The notes: generated by a model not told the origin, from the letters alone. Shown: positions 1 to 9,190, counted from the stretch's first letter. The stretch: 64,000 nt of DNA from Rhodoferax sp. OV413 (GCF_900104385.1 NZ_FNJA01000002.1:856793-920792), one strand, 5' to 3'. Made by a program: numbers and translations.

Positions 1-71
1 GAAACGCATTTGTCGCCCACCGCTGTCCGCGGAAGTTCATTCTGTAACGAAGGGCGAGGTGGAATTCGCCG

Positions 72-1574
72 TCAACCTGCGTTGGCCGGTTGCTTACTTT
101 TTTGCGCAGCTCCTTTCAAGATTTCGGTTTCTTCTCCCGACATCTGACTTTGCTGCGCCAGAAAATGTAAGACTGTCTCGGCGAGCAGACTGTTTGCCCA
201 TGCGAACCACGGTCGGCTGAATGCGGCGGGATTCTCCGGATCGAAACTTTCATGCATCATTGAGGTTCCGTCTGTAGTCTGAGACAGAACTTGCAGCAGC
301 TCAGCGGCTTCTTTTCGACCTTCAGCCGTCTGCTGAACCGTTAATGCCTGTATGCACAGCGAAATTGGCCAGACGCGTCGTCCGGGTGTATGCGGGCTGC
401 TGATTCCTGCGGCGTAGCTACCCTCGTGGTAATGCGGATTCTGACGGCTTAGAACGAAGCGCCGTGTGTTCAGGTACAACTCGTCGTCGGGTCGGCAGTA
501 GCCTAGGTAAGGTAGGGACAGAAGGCTAGGAACGTTGGCATCGTCCATCAAAAGGTGGTTTCCAAGCCCATCGGTTTCATAGGTATAGATCGGTCCGTAT
601 TCCGGATGAACCACAACCGCATGCTGGCGCAGCCCCTCCTCAATGCCCGATTCCAGCGTCTTTGCACGCGTCGCCAGCCGTTCATCCCCGTAGACATTCC
701 GGGCAAGGTCCGCGGCGTGCCTCAGCGCCACTACCGCAAACATGTTGGCCGGAATCAGATAGGGATAGACGCATGCGTCGTCGCTGGGCCGAAAGCCGGA
801 CCACACCAGTCCGCAAGGCGCGCACACCGCTCCTCGTCCCTCGTTGGGCAAGGTATCGCTGGGTAGCACACAGTATTCCGTGGGGCGCTGAAATGTATAG
901 TCCGAGCGTTCGTTATGGTGCTGCTCTGTTTCCATGGTGTCCAGAATGGTGTTCAGCATCGGACGCAGGTCACCCAGGGCAGATGCGTCTCCAGTGGCTT
1001 GGACATATCTCCAGGCTAGCCAGACCGGGAAACACAGAGAGTCGAGTTCGAATTTTCTCTCCCATACCCAAGGATCGGGCTGCGGCAGATCAAACGAGTA
1101 TTCATGCCCTTCTTCGCGGTTGAATGCGTTTGCGTAGGGGTCGATGCTGATAAGGTGAGCCTGTTGCCGCACGACTCCTGCCACCAGTTTTGCCAGCACG
1201 GGGTCTTGAGCGCAAAGATGCACGTACGGACTGACCTGAGCCGATGAATCTCTGAGCCACATGGCTGGAATGTCTCCAGTCACCACGAACGTTCGACCAT
1301 CCTGCAGATCTTCCAGAGTGGTCTGAAAGGTGTTGGGGAAGCAATTCTGAAAGAGTTTTGCCAATTCCGGATGGGTGTGCAACCGTCTAGTGGTCTGCAG
1401 AATAGTTGCCTGCATGCTATGCGTCAGGCCGCGCCGCGGCTCCGGCATGGGTGTTTGATGAACAGGAGGCTGAGGTGAGTGTTTTATTGGATTCACGAGA
1501 GACCTTTGTGCGGCCAGCCTGCGCTCTACCAGATAGAACAGGCTGCGATCTAAACATGACCGGAAGAGCCACAC
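72..1574 (-). CDS. GH125 family exo-alpha-1,6-mannosidase
   Basis: Glycoside hydrolase family 125 (old DUF1237, Mug157-like). The family removes terminal alpha-1,6-linked mannose without a metal cofactor. Seen: the family block GDIPAMWLRDSSAQVSPY near residue 100, the NAFNREEGHEYSFD segment, and the C-terminal SRPWFAWANSLLAE block. Length is 500 residues, about 40 longer than usual at the N-terminus. A GTG start is chosen because AAGGAGG lies 6 nt upstream; a second GTG at 1496 or an ATG at 1448 would give a more typical length. No signal peptide is visible, so it is probably cytoplasmic. It is last in a run with the ABC sugar transporter genes (37 nt after the binding protein), which suggests it trims imported mannosides. 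The family call is confident; the substrate is inferred from the family. Confidence 0.88.
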   Translation of the reverse strand: MWLFRSCLDRSLFYLVERRLAAQRSLVNPIKHSPQPPVHQTPMPEPRRGLTHSMQATILQTTRRLHTHPELAKLFQNCFPNTFQTTLEDLQDGRTFVVTGDIPAMWLRDSSAQVSPYVHLCAQDPVLAKLVAGVVRQQAHLISIDPYANAFNREEGHEYSFDLPQPDPWVWERKFELDSLCFPVWLAWRYVQATGDASALGDLRPMLNTILDTMETEQHHNERSDYTFQRPTEYCVLPSDTLPNEGRGAVCAPCGLVWSGFRPSDDACVYPYLIPANMFAVVALRHAADLARNVYGDERLATRAKTLESGIEEGLRQHAVVVHPEYGPIYTYETDGLGNHLLMDDANVPSLLSLPYLGYCRPDDELYLNTRRFVLSRQNPHYHEGSYAAGISSPHTPGRRVWPISLCIQALTVQQTAEGRKEAAELLQVLSQTTDGTSMMHESFDPENPAAFSRPWFAWANSLLAETVLHFLAQQSQMSGEETEILKGAAQKSKQPANAG

Positions 1575-1611
1575 GAGTGGCCTCCTTCGGTCATGGATAG
1601 CGGGCTTTAGT

Positions 1612-2577
1612 TCAGTTGCAATTGGCTTTGTAGATGTATTGCGCGAAATCTGGGTTGCTCACGTTGCTGCGGGTGAGGCCTACGCCACCAGTGGGGATGT
1701 TCTTGGGCATGCTGGTACCCATCAAAGCCTTGCGGGCATTCTGAACCGCTAGTGCTCCCATCTCGGCCGGCTTCTGCGCAACAATGGCCTGGATCTGGTT
1801 GTCTTTCAGCGATTGCACCAATGCGGGAGAGGCGTCGAAGCTGACTACGCTAATCTTGTCTCGGCGCTCGGCAGGAAGCTGACGAATCGCGCCAGCGGCC
1901 AATAGAGCCTCAGTGTTGGCAATCAAGAACATGCCGGTAACGTCGGGGTTGGCAGCGAACGCTGCGCTGAATGCCGACGAGTCTTGGCTGGCGCCCTTGT
2001 AGACCACTTTGATATTCTTGTGGTTGGCTTTTATCTCGTCCAGAAAACCCTGAATGCGATCTGCAACGGTGATTACGCCGGGGAGGATCGGTGGAACCAT
2101 CGCTGTGCCCTTCTCACCCATTAGTTTTGCAAGGGTGCGGGCAGCTTCTTCGCCGAGTGCCCGGTTGTCGGAAGATATGTTGGTCACGACAAAGCTGGAG
2201 TCGGCCAGGCGGGTGTCCACCCCGATGATCTTGATACCTTTGTCGTTCGCCGCTTTCAAGGGAGCGTACAGCGCTTGTCCGTCGTTCACAGCGATAGCGA
2301 TAGCCTGGACATTGCTGGCCACCACCGCATTCACTACTGGGGTCTGTAGAGTCGCATCCCAGGCCGGTGCGCCCTGCACCGTGAGTTCCACGTCACCCAA
2401 TCGCTTGGCCTCTGCTTGTGCACCGCACTGCATCGAGGTATAGAAGTTATCTGTGGTGGTTCCCAGAACCAGGGCGATGCGGTACTTGGGCGTTACAGCG
2501 GTTGTCTGCGCCAAGGTTGGAGCGGTTACAGATGCGAGAAGCAGGGAAACGAGGCTGAGAGAAAGTAGTTTTTTCAT
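1612..2577 (-). CDS. Sugar ABC transporter periplasmic substrate-binding protein (RbsB/type 1 family)
   Basis: A 321-residue periplasmic binding protein that would capture a sugar and deliver it to the permease and ATPase encoded just upstream. The ATG at 2577 opens a clear Sec signal peptide (MKKLLSLSLVSLLLASV, then APTLA, with cleavage before QTT). The mature protein starts with a beta strand typical of the ribose/galactose-binding fold (RIALVLGTTTDNFYTSM) and has the hinge-region features IIGVDTRLADSS and the late block KISVVSFDASPAL. The longer open frame reaching 2733 runs back towards the permease gene and would bury the signal peptide, so it was not used. It lies between the permease (103 nt gap) and the GH125 gene (37 nt gap). 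The ligand is not determinable from sequence; mannosides are suggested by context. Confidence 0.88.
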   Translation of the reverse strand: MKKLLSLSLVSLLLASVTAPTLAQTTAVTPKYRIALVLGTTTDNFYTSMQCGAQAEAKRLGDVELTVQGAPAWDATLQTPVVNAVVASNVQAIAIAVNDGQALYAPLKAANDKGIKIIGVDTRLADSSFVVTNISSDNRALGEEAARTLAKLMGEKGTAMVPPILPGVITVADRIQGFLDEIKANHKNIKVVYKGASQDSSAFSAAFAANPDVTGMFLIANTEALLAAGAIRQLPAERRDKISVVSFDASPALVQSLKDNQIQAIVAQKPAEMGALAVQNARKALMGTSMPKNIPTGGVGLTRSNVSNPDFAQYIYKANCN

Positions 2578-2680
2578 GATGAACTCTTTTAAGTTGGCCG
2601 CAACGGGCCGATGAAAGTTTTGAAAGTTTTCTGGAGAAAGCAGATATTTGGTAGTGCGGATTCGTTCTATCTGAATGGAC

Positions 2681-3715
2681 TCAGCCGCCTTCGCTACGGC
2701 CACGTCTTTTGACCAGATCAACGTAGACCACACCGATCAGCACTACGCCGACGATGATGTATTGCCAGTACGGAAGTACCTGCATCATCACCAGGCCGTT
2801 GGAAAGAACGCCGGGAATGAATACACCTACCGCCGTTCCAACCACTGTGCCGGTTCCACCGAACAGACTTGTTCCCCCAAGAACCACGCCCAGCAGCGCT
2901 GTGAGGTTGTCGCTCTGATGCGCTGCTAACGTGGTCGAGCCGAAGCGTGCTAGGCTCATGAATCCGGCCAATCCCGCTCCGCAGCCCGAGATGAGGTAGA
3001 GCGTGATCGCCACCCGGTCGATATTGATGCCTGCCCGACGTGCCGCCTCGGCGTTGGAGCCGATGGCACAAGCGTATTGACCGAAGCGGGTCTGGGACAA
3101 AACGAAAGCTCCGACCACGACAGCGACCAGCGCCACCAACACGGGAATCGGCAACCCCAGGAGGCGCCCCTGGCCAATCTCGTCCAGCATCGGTTTGGGA
3201 ACGCCATACAGGTCAACGCCACTGGTCAGCACGTAGGCTGCGCCCTGGGCGATACTCAGAGTACCGAGCGTGACAATGATGCTGGGTACGCGGGCCTTAA
3301 CGATCAGGAATCCGTTGATGAACCCGGATAGCAAACCGATTCCAAGGCAAGTAGTGAAACCTAGAAGTACCGCGCCCCAGCCGCCAGCGCTGCCTCCGAG
3401 TAGTTCCATCGCCTTGACACCCATCACGCAAGAAAACACCAGCACTGCGCCGACTGAGAAGTCGAAACGTGCGCTGGTCATGATGAAGGTCAGGCCTACG
3501 CCCAGCAGCACGATGCCGGAGTAGTCCACCGCCAGCGTCTGGATGTTGTACAGCGTCGGGAATTTGCTCGGGAACAACACCGAGAAAAAAACCATCACGA
3601 CCGCCAAAGTGCCAGCTGTAAGCATGGCTTGTGACCCGGTTATTCGACGCAGCAGCATCGCCACCGGAGTTGTGTCGTTCACCGGTTGGGGGAGGGAAGA
3701 CGTAGGGGCGCTCAT
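2681..3715 (-). CDS. Sugar ABC transporter permease (RbsC/FrcC-like)
   Basis: Inner-membrane permease of the BPD_transp_2 type, 344 residues with about nine to ten hydrophobic segments. The conserved signature of this family, LTFIMTSARFDFSVGAVLVF, is at residues 80-100. Near the C-terminus, LLGVVLGGTSLFGGTGTVVG is the usual EAA-like cytoplasmic loop that contacts the ATPase. Its start codon overlaps the ATPase stop by 4 nt (ATGA), so the two are translationally coupled. It should form the homodimeric channel for the sugar captured by the binding protein encoded next. Confidence 0.9.
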   Translation of the reverse strand: MSAPTSSLPQPVNDTTPVAMLLRRITGSQAMLTAGTLAVVMVFFSVLFPSKFPTLYNIQTLAVDYSGIVLLGVGLTFIMTSARFDFSVGAVLVFSCVMGVKAMELLGGSAGGWGAVLLGFTTCLGIGLLSGFINGFLIVKARVPSIIVTLGTLSIAQGAAYVLTSGVDLYGVPKPMLDEIGQGRLLGLPIPVLVALVAVVVGAFVLSQTRFGQYACAIGSNAEAARRAGINIDRVAITLYLISGCGAGLAGFMSLARFGSTTLAAHQSDNLTALLGVVLGGTSLFGGTGTVVGTAVGVFIPGVLSNGLVMMQVLPYWQYIIVGVVLIGVVYVDLVKRRGRSEGG

Positions 3716-4536
3716 GCAGCAACTCCTGCGCCCAGTCCTGTCATGGCTAGAACGACTTCTTCTATTGAGGTTTGGGCCTTGTGAAACTGCGCGACCCGCT
3801 TACCTAGCCGCAGAATTTCGATCCGGTCCGCTACCTCGAAAACGTGCTGCATGTTGTGACTCACCAGCACTACCGCGACGCCAGAATCCTTGACCCGCAG
3901 AATCAGATCATTGACGTTGCGGGCCTGTACCACGCCGAGTGCTGCAGTCGGCTCATCCATCAGCACCATCTTGCTGGCCCAGACCATGGCACGGGCTATG
4001 GCTACCCCCTGGCGTTGCCCGCCCGACATCCCGATTACCTTGGCTTGGGTATCCTGAATTTTGACTCCCAGACGTCCAAACGCCTCTACCGTGCGCTCAT
4101 GCATGGCCTTGCGATCTAGCATGCCCAGGCGTCCCATCAGGCCAGGCCGCAGAACTTCACGCCCCAGGAACAGATTGCCGGCGGGGTCCATGTCCGGAAC
4201 CAGCGCCAGATCCTGAAAGACGGTTTCGATCCCCAGATCTCGGGCATCCAGCGGCGACCTCATCTGAACGGCCTTGCCCTCGAAGTACACCTCACCTTCG
4301 TCTGGCGTGATGGTGCCCGTGATGACTTTAACTAGGGTGCTTTTTCCTGCGCCGTTGTCACCCAGAAGGGCCACGACCTCACCGGGGTAGACACTGAAAT
4401 CCGCGCCCCGTAGTGCCTCGACCTGTCCGTAACGCTTGGTAATTCCCCTCGTTTCCAGAAGTGGTTGCCCCCTTGGAGGGACACCTGATGGTGTACTACC
4501 CGCTAAGGGGCTGAGTATGGGTACAGCTTGCGACAT
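3712..4536 (-). CDS. Sugar ABC transporter ATP-binding protein (FrcA-like, single ABC domain)
   Basis: A 274-residue ATPase with one nucleotide-binding domain, unlike RbsA/XylG, which carry two. Seen: Walker A GDNGAGKST near residue 58, the Q-loop at VFQDLAL, an ABC signature variant MSGGQRQGVAIARAM, Walker B MVLMDEPTAALG and the H-loop VSHNM. This single-domain form is typical of FrcA-type fructose/mannose/ribose importers. It is the first gene of the minus-strand operon and overlaps the permease by 4 nt. A palindromic operator candidate lies about 115 nt upstream, next to the divergent LacI-family gene. Confidence 0.9.
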   Translation of the reverse strand: MSQAVPILSPLAGSTPSGVPPRGQPLLETRGITKRYGQVEALRGADFSVYPGEVVALLGDNGAGKSTLVKVITGTITPDEGEVYFEGKAVQMRSPLDARDLGIETVFQDLALVPDMDPAGNLFLGREVLRPGLMGRLGMLDRKAMHERTVEAFGRLGVKIQDTQAKVIGMSGGQRQGVAIARAMVWASKMVLMDEPTAALGVVQARNVNDLILRVKDSGVAVVLVSHNMQHVFEVADRIEILRLGKRVAQFHKAQTSIEEVVLAMTGLGAGVAA

Positions 4537-4648
4537 ATGCTCCTCTAAACCATGAATAAGGCTGGGCCGTAGTCACCTGCTGGTCCTGAGGTTGGGAAGG
4601 GGTTTCCCAAATCATCAGAGAGAAGTAGATGCTGCGGTTCTTGATTTG

Positions 4649-4662
4649 TGACAACGTTGTCA
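4649..4662. promoter_or_regulatory. Candidate LacI-family operator
   Basis: TGACAACGTTGTCA is a perfect 14-bp palindrome with a central CG, the usual form of LacI/GalR-family operators. It lies in the 339-bp gap between the divergent sugar-transport operon (start 4536) and the LacI-type gene (start 4876). Assignment to the adjacent regulator is inference. The rest of this gap (4537-4875) shows no gene. Confidence 0.6.
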
Positions 4663-4875
4663 TATGACTGTAATTGTGCAAAAGTGCGCTGTCAAGAGCA
4701 CAACAACCTAGTCCCATTTAGCGATTTATGAATGCCTTTTGCCCGTCTGTGAGAACCCGGAAAGCAAAGCCCTGGATCGAGGTTGGAGAAACAATCCGAT
4801 ATCGGTTCAAGGGCGTATCGGAGGTAGTTCGTATTTGGCTAGGGGCGGCGGTCCGGATGGCTGGGCCACTCTAGA

Positions 4876-5868
4876 ATGAAGAAAATGAACTACCGTCCCA
4901 CCATGCACGATGTGGCCCGACTGGCAGGGGTCAGCATCAAAACTGTCTCACGGGTAGTCAACAACGAGCCGCGCGTCAATCCTGAAACTGGAGCCAAGGT
5001 CAGCAAGGCCATACAAGAGCTGGGATTTCGGCGCAACGAACAGGCTCGAAGCCTGCGTCCCGGTCAGGCATCGGGGCTATTGGGACTGGTCACTAGCGAT
5101 ATGTCCAATCCGTTCTATTCGGCCATCGCATGCGGTATAGAGGAGGTTGCTCAGCAACGCGGCTATTTCGTGTTGACAGCAAGTTCGGAGGAGGACGCAA
5201 GCCGCGAGCAGCGGCTGATCGAATCCCTGTTGCAACACAATATCGATGGATTGATGATTGTTCCGGCGGTGGGCGATCACCAGTATCTCAGTCCTACACT
5301 TTTGCGTGATGTGCCAGCGGTGGCCCTAGACCGACCAGGACATGCGCAGATGGACTCCGTACTGCTAGACAACCGCGAAGGCGCACTGCAGGCTGTTACG
5401 GCACTGATCGGGGAGGGTCACCGTCGCATTGCAATGATTGATGGATATCCTCAGGTGTACACAGGCGCCGAGCGAATAGCAGGATATGCAGCGGCGCTGC
5501 GGCAGCACCAGATCGAACAAGTGCCCGACTTGATCATGACCGGACATCACGGCGAACTCCAAGCGGAGGCCGCTATGGACAGGTTGTTTCGGCTTGGTGA
5601 TCCACCCACTGCGGTGTTCACCACCAACAACCGCATCACATTGGGGGTGTTGCGGGCCATGAAACGATGGAACCGATGGTTGGCTGTGGCCAGCTTTGAC
5701 GATTTCGAACTTGCAGACATGCTGCATATTCCAATATTGGTCGTTCGGTACAACGCTGTGGAGATGGGCCGCAAGGCGGCTGAACTGCTTTTCCACCGCC
5801 TGGAAGACCCACAAACTACCGCTCGTACGTGCTACGTTCCGGTCGAGGTGGTTATTCGAGGGGGGTGA
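4876..5868 (+). CDS. LacI-family transcriptional regulator
   Basis: A 330-residue regulator. The N-terminal helix-turn-helix and hinge are clear (TMHDVARLAGVSIKTVSRVV, then NNEPRVNPETGAKV), followed by a periplasmic-binding-protein-like effector domain (LGLVTSDMSNPFYSAIA, IDGLMIVPA, VPAVALDRPG, VASFDDFELADML). It is divergent from the sugar ABC/GH125 operon and most probably represses it until a sugar ligand binds. The palindrome at 4649-4662 is the likely site. ATG 4876 is the first in-frame start; ATG 4885 and 4903 are alternatives, and no strong ribosome-binding site separates them. Confidence 0.9.
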   Translation: MKKMNYRPTMHDVARLAGVSIKTVSRVVNNEPRVNPETGAKVSKAIQELGFRRNEQARSLRPGQASGLLGLVTSDMSNPFYSAIACGIEEVAQQRGYFVLTASSEEDASREQRLIESLLQHNIDGLMIVPAVGDHQYLSPTLLRDVPAVALDRPGHAQMDSVLLDNREGALQAVTALIGEGHRRIAMIDGYPQVYTGAERIAGYAAALRQHQIEQVPDLIMTGHHGELQAEAAMDRLFRLGDPPTAVFTTNNRITLGVLRAMKRWNRWLAVASFDDFELADMLHIPILVVRYNAVEMGRKAAELLFHRLEDPQTTARTCYVPVEVVIRGG

Positions 5869-5879
5869 GGAGCCCAGGT

Positions 5880-6660
5880 GCGGACTACGCTGCCAGTGCC
5901 AACAGCTTCTACACCATGCGCGGTGCGGCAGTCTGGGTGGTGCAAGGCAAGGTGGCGGAACTGCTGTCGCAGCCGGACAAGCTGCAAAGAGGGGCCGCGC
6001 CACTCAGGTGTGGGTGGATTGCGTGGCGGCACTCGGCCTGGCAGCACAGCTTCTGCGGGACATCCTGGGCTTTAGCTTGGAGAGTGCGCGTGCGATCAGT
6101 GCTGCGATGGCGGTCGCACCGAAATCCAAGCGCCAGATGCTGAAGAATGCGGAGGCGGACTGGCAGGACAAATACTTCCGGGTGAGGGCTAGATAGAGGA
6201 AGTACCGGCATGCAGCCCTGCTGCAAGGGTTGTGCGGGATGCGGCCGCGGGAACTGGGGCGAGGGGTGACCGTGCGGTGGCGCGGCGCCATGGTGGCCAT
6301 CAAGATCCTGGGCGCGAAGTTGCGCAAAACCACTGGCCAGGAGTGGCGAGGGATGCTCATTCCGGCCGAGAGGTTTCCGGACTGGTTCCTGCAGGATTTG
6401 GGGCGTGAGCAGAAGACGTATTCCGCGCCCCGTGGCGCGATGAGCATCTATTTCAAGCGACTCTCTTCTCGTGTTTTCGGTCGACGGCAATAGGCCACCT
6501 CTGATACTGAGCAGCTATGTGCTGCGGCATGTGATCGTCACCGACCTACGACAGGCGGGGTGGGATTCTGCGGAGATCGCTTAGGTCCTGGGGGAGCGGC
6601 GCGCATAGACGTCTCGGCGATATGGGCTGCGCTGGCGGGGAGGCAAAGTTCAGGTGTAGT
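5880..6660 (+). pseudogene. Degenerate tyrosine recombinase / integrase
   Basis: Remains of an integrase broken by stops and frameshifts. In one frame, after about 5985, a coherent protein-like stretch ends at an in-frame TAG (6194-6196). It continues in the same frame with the box-I-like segment LLQGLCGMRPREL and then VAIKILGAKLRKTTGQEWRG. After a frameshift near 6495-6505 the C-terminal box appears: YVLRHVIVTDLRQAGWDSAEIA, TAG, VLGERRA, TAG, TSRRYG. This is the LRH...LG...Y layout of tyrosine recombinases, with two glutamine-like positions turned into TAG. A further frameshift near 5985 is likely. The exact 5' end is not definable. No intact gene can be drawn here. It is a relic of a past mobile element. 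Confidence 0.6.
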
Positions 6661-7119
6661 CCGGAGATTGCGATCAAGCGGGGGACGGTGGATACGGAAC
6701 GGCCGGTGGTAAGGCGGGAGTCGGAGTTCCTGGCGAAGACGAGGGAGGCGAAGGCTGGGAAGATGAGGTAGAACAAGCACGAGTTTGCATATAGAGGCTC
6801 ACTTGTAGGACCGCTCTAGGCTGGCTGCTGTCATAGGCTGGATCTGGCTGGACGGGTCCTATCGGCCAGCAGCGGGCATTGTTGAGAGGAAGTGCCCGCT
6901 TGCTCTAGAGTGACCTGCGGCGCCAAGGGGTCTACACTGAGGACGCCGCGGTGGCTGACCCGGCGGGCACCCCGCAGCGGCGGTGCTCCGGGGCCGCTAC
7001 AGGGCGCGTGTCCTCCGGCCGGGCAGGTCAAGTCGATTTGGCTTCCTGCCATTCGTCGATGGGATACGAGGCGCTCTCATGCGGGCGCGCCGACTCGTCA
7101 ACCCAACAGGAGTGAAGAC
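6661..7119. other. Non-coding gap
   Basis: About 460 bases between the integrase relic and the DUF1428 gene. Only short antisense or overlapping open frames without recognisable content were seen. A good ribosome-binding site (AGGAG, 7111 region) at its right end belongs to the next gene. Confidence 0.5.
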
Positions 7120-7488
7120 ATGTCCTACATCGATGGTTTCGTGATCGCGGTCCCCACCGCCAACAAGCAGAAGTTCATTGAGCACGCGCGCCAGCTCGAC
7201 CCGATATTTATCGAGCTGGGCGCAATCCGTGTGATCGAGGGTTGGGGCGACGACGTCCCCGACGGCAAAGTCACCGATTTCCGCCGGGCAGTCCAGGCGA
7301 CGGCCGAGGAGACGGTGGCCTTTTCTTGGATTGAATGGCCGGACAAGGCCACGCGCGACGCCGGCATGAAGAAGATGATGGAAGACCCGCGCATGGATCC
7401 GTCCACACCCGGCAACCCGCCCATGCCCTTCGACGGCAAACGCATGATCTTTGGCGGCTTCGAGCCAGTGGTCGAAGTGAAGGCTTGA
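7120..7488 (+). CDS. DUF1428 family protein (YbaA-like)
   Basis: A 122-residue cytoplasmic protein of the DUF1428 family, whose biochemical role is unknown. Seen: the N-terminal MSYIDGFVIAVPTANKQKF, the central RVIEGWGDDVPDGKVTDFRR, the FSWIEWPDKATRD block and the C-terminal PFDGKRMIFGGFEPV, all conserved in the family, at normal length. ATG 7120 is preceded by AGGAG at 8-nt spacing, so the longer open frame reaching back to 6892 is not used. It appears monocistronic. Confidence 0.9.
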   Translation: MSYIDGFVIAVPTANKQKFIEHARQLDPIFIELGAIRVIEGWGDDVPDGKVTDFRRAVQATAEETVAFSWIEWPDKATRDAGMKKMMEDPRMDPSTPGNPPMPFDGKRMIFGGFEPVVEVKA

Positions 7489-7838
7489 GCGGCGGGGGCG
7501 ACGCCGCCCCTTGACGTTCCACGCGTCACGGCGGGCCTGGCGCAAATTGTCGACCCGCAGGCAGGCGGCCTCGCAGTGGTCATGGACGGCGATGACAGCG
7601 CATATTTCGAAGTCGTTTTTGTCTACGACGTCGACTACAAGCACAGCGCGAAAGGCGTTCTTCGAAGTGAGCCGGCATGCTTACCGGCATGTGGCGCGAT
7701 TTACAGTTGCGCAATAGAATTATTTGCCCAGGAGAGGCATAGGCCATTGGTTATTCCGGACGCATCCATAGGCCAAAAGACAAACTTTCGCACGTCCGCT
7801 GACGCGATTGCCTGAAACACGGCGGTAGGAGTTATATC
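7489..7838. other. Gap without a convincing gene
   Basis: The frame of the DUF1428 gene stays open after its stop, and an ATG at 7579 could encode about 78 residues ending at 7815. It has no recognisable domain and no ribosome-binding site. It could be the tail of a decayed gene. Nothing else is supported. Confidence 0.3.
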
Positions 7839-8168
7839 GTGGTCCAAAGTGACTCGCAGCTCGACCTGGCTATGCGGACGCTCGCACATCGCGACGTCCT
7901 CGATTGGCTTACAAACTTCATCCGAATTCAGCTTGCCACCCAGTCCCCTATACAGCGAGAGTTCACCCTCGCCGTCATTGAGGAAGGATTGAACAACGAG
8001 CGCATTCGGTTCAGAGGCTATCAGGGGAGTAGCCCGAGTCAAACAGAATTCGAAGTTCTTCTATACAGGCGAGCCTTCGCGAGACTTGCGGGAGATATTC
8101 TCGCCACGATGGGCAGTGGCTTGACGATGGAGGAAGCGACTGCAACGCAGCCGATGCCGCTCGAATAA
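7839..8168 (+). CDS. Hypothetical small protein
   Basis: A 109-residue acidic, soluble protein starting at GTG 7839, which has TAGGAG at 7-nt spacing. Composition is ordinary and helical (for example DLAMRTLAHRDVLDWLTNFI). No family is recognised. The opposite strand also carries an open frame (7701-8042) without a ribosome-binding site, so the plus strand is preferred. It stands alone between DUF1428 and a convergent small membrane protein. Function unknown. Confidence 0.5.
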   Translation: MVQSDSQLDLAMRTLAHRDVLDWLTNFIRIQLATQSPIQREFTLAVIEEGLNNERIRFRGYQGSSPSQTEFEVLLYRRAFARLAGDILATMGSGLTMEEATATQPMPLE

Positions 8169-8227
8169 CGACCTATGCTCACCGGCACCGGTGGGATCAG
8201 AAGTCTGGTCGTGGCCGAGAGTAGACG

Positions 8228-8431
8228 TCAACGAGTGCTTGCGTTCGTCTTTTTGCCTGTCAGTGCTGAATAGACCAGCTGGATGACACCCGCAACAAAA
8301 AGGACCACCCGTCCTGCTGCTGTAAGTCCCACAAAGACCAAGGCTAGCCCGACGACGAACGAGGCCAACATAGACCAAGGAATGTATTTAATACGCCTCC
8401 TTTGTTGCCGCTCTTGGTCGATGGCGGTCAC
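8228..8431 (-). CDS. Hypothetical small membrane protein
   Basis: A 67-residue protein with a charged N-terminus (QERQQRRRIKY), two hydrophobic segments (about residues 20-38 and 41-57) and a basic C-terminal tail, so a likely two-pass inner-membrane protein. The start is uncertain: GTG 8431 lacks a clear ribosome-binding site. No family recognised. Confidence 0.4.
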   Translation of the reverse strand: MTAIDQERQQRRRIKYIPWSMLASFVVGLALVFVGLTAAGRVVLFVAGVIQLVYSALTGKKTNASTR

Positions 8432-8473
8432 CCACTAAATCAACCACCACAAAGCGATTCTTGTGCCCAGAAA

Positions 8474-8770
8474 TCAAATTACAAATTTCTGCAGGAATTG
8501 ATCCGTATATGCCTCCAAAATCTCACGAAAATCATGGCTTCGGCGGTTCAAGGCATTGGACTCAGCTACTAGGGTGCTGCTCTGGGCCTGTAGAAGCCTG
8601 AAAAACTCAGCATCAGCCTGATGGTCGGTAAATCCCAGTCGGCACACAGAAGCTGTCAATTCGGTGCGCCGTTGCAGCAAAATTTCTAAGGCTTGCTGTT
8701 CAAACTTCAACGTACCGCAAGCAAATTGCCAGGAAATGCGTGCAGCATTCACGTCTTCCTTAGAGACCAT
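8474..8770 (-). CDS. Hypothetical helical protein, paralogue of the gene at 10118-10456
   Basis: A 98-residue, probably all-helical soluble protein. ATG 8770 is chosen because GGAG lies 6 nt upstream; GTG 8782 is an alternative. It aligns along most of its length with the product of 10118-10456. Shared positions include VSKE, AAR-SWQ, ALE/ALD, LLQ, a DQAE-like block and a final L-AY. The two therefore form a diverged duplicated pair on the same strand. No domain is recognised. It might belong to a stress- or phasin-like helical family, but that is a guess. Confidence 0.5.
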   Translation of the reverse strand: MVSKEDVNAARISWQFACGTLKFEQQALEILLQRRTELTASVCRLGFTDHQADAEFFRLLQAQSSTLVAESNALNRRSHDFREILEAYTDQFLQKFVI

Positions 8771-8782
8771 AACCGACTCCAC

Positions 8783-9190
8783 CGAGTCACGACAACTCGA
8801 AATAGATCAATGCAGGATTGCAAGGGGCGCAATGCAGCTGCTTTTGCAACTTCCAGACCGTCAGAATTTGATGACGGTTTGCGCGAACTGGCAATCCCTC
8901 GTTGTTCTTCATTATGTGCCTCTGGACGTAGCTCCCCATCTCCGCAAGGGGTAATTTGTTACAGCGCGTAGCGCTAAACATGGCCCGAGCCCCGACATGA
9001 CAAAGGCCATAACCCTGGCCGGTAAATGCACTGATCTTCTACTTCAAACTAGAGTGCCCAGGATTGCGAACGTGATAAGCCCTCTTGTCACCATCAACGA
9101 CGACGGCAAGGCGCCGGGCTCAAACCGTCGGCTACCGACTCAGTTGAGCCGCGGCATTGAAAATCCCAATGTCCAGGTCTGAAGTTCCAG
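8783..9190. other. Gap without a gene
   Basis: About 400 bases between two minus-strand genes. Short open frames on the plus strand (61-96 codons) overlap each other, have no ribosome-binding sites and show no recognisable content. Nothing is supported. Confidence 0.4.

Noticed and set aside
1..71. A further minus-strand gene beginning near position 40 (ATGAACTTCCGC)
   Set aside because: Only about 13 codons are visible before the window edge and no ribosome-binding site is clear.
1612..2733. Longer binding-protein frame starting at 2733
   Set aside because: It would put about 50 residues before a textbook signal peptide and run back towards the permease gene.
7701..8042. Minus-strand open frame opposite the hypothetical gene at 7839
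   Set aside because: No ribosome-binding site, while the plus-strand frame has TAGGAG at good spacing. Only one is likely real.
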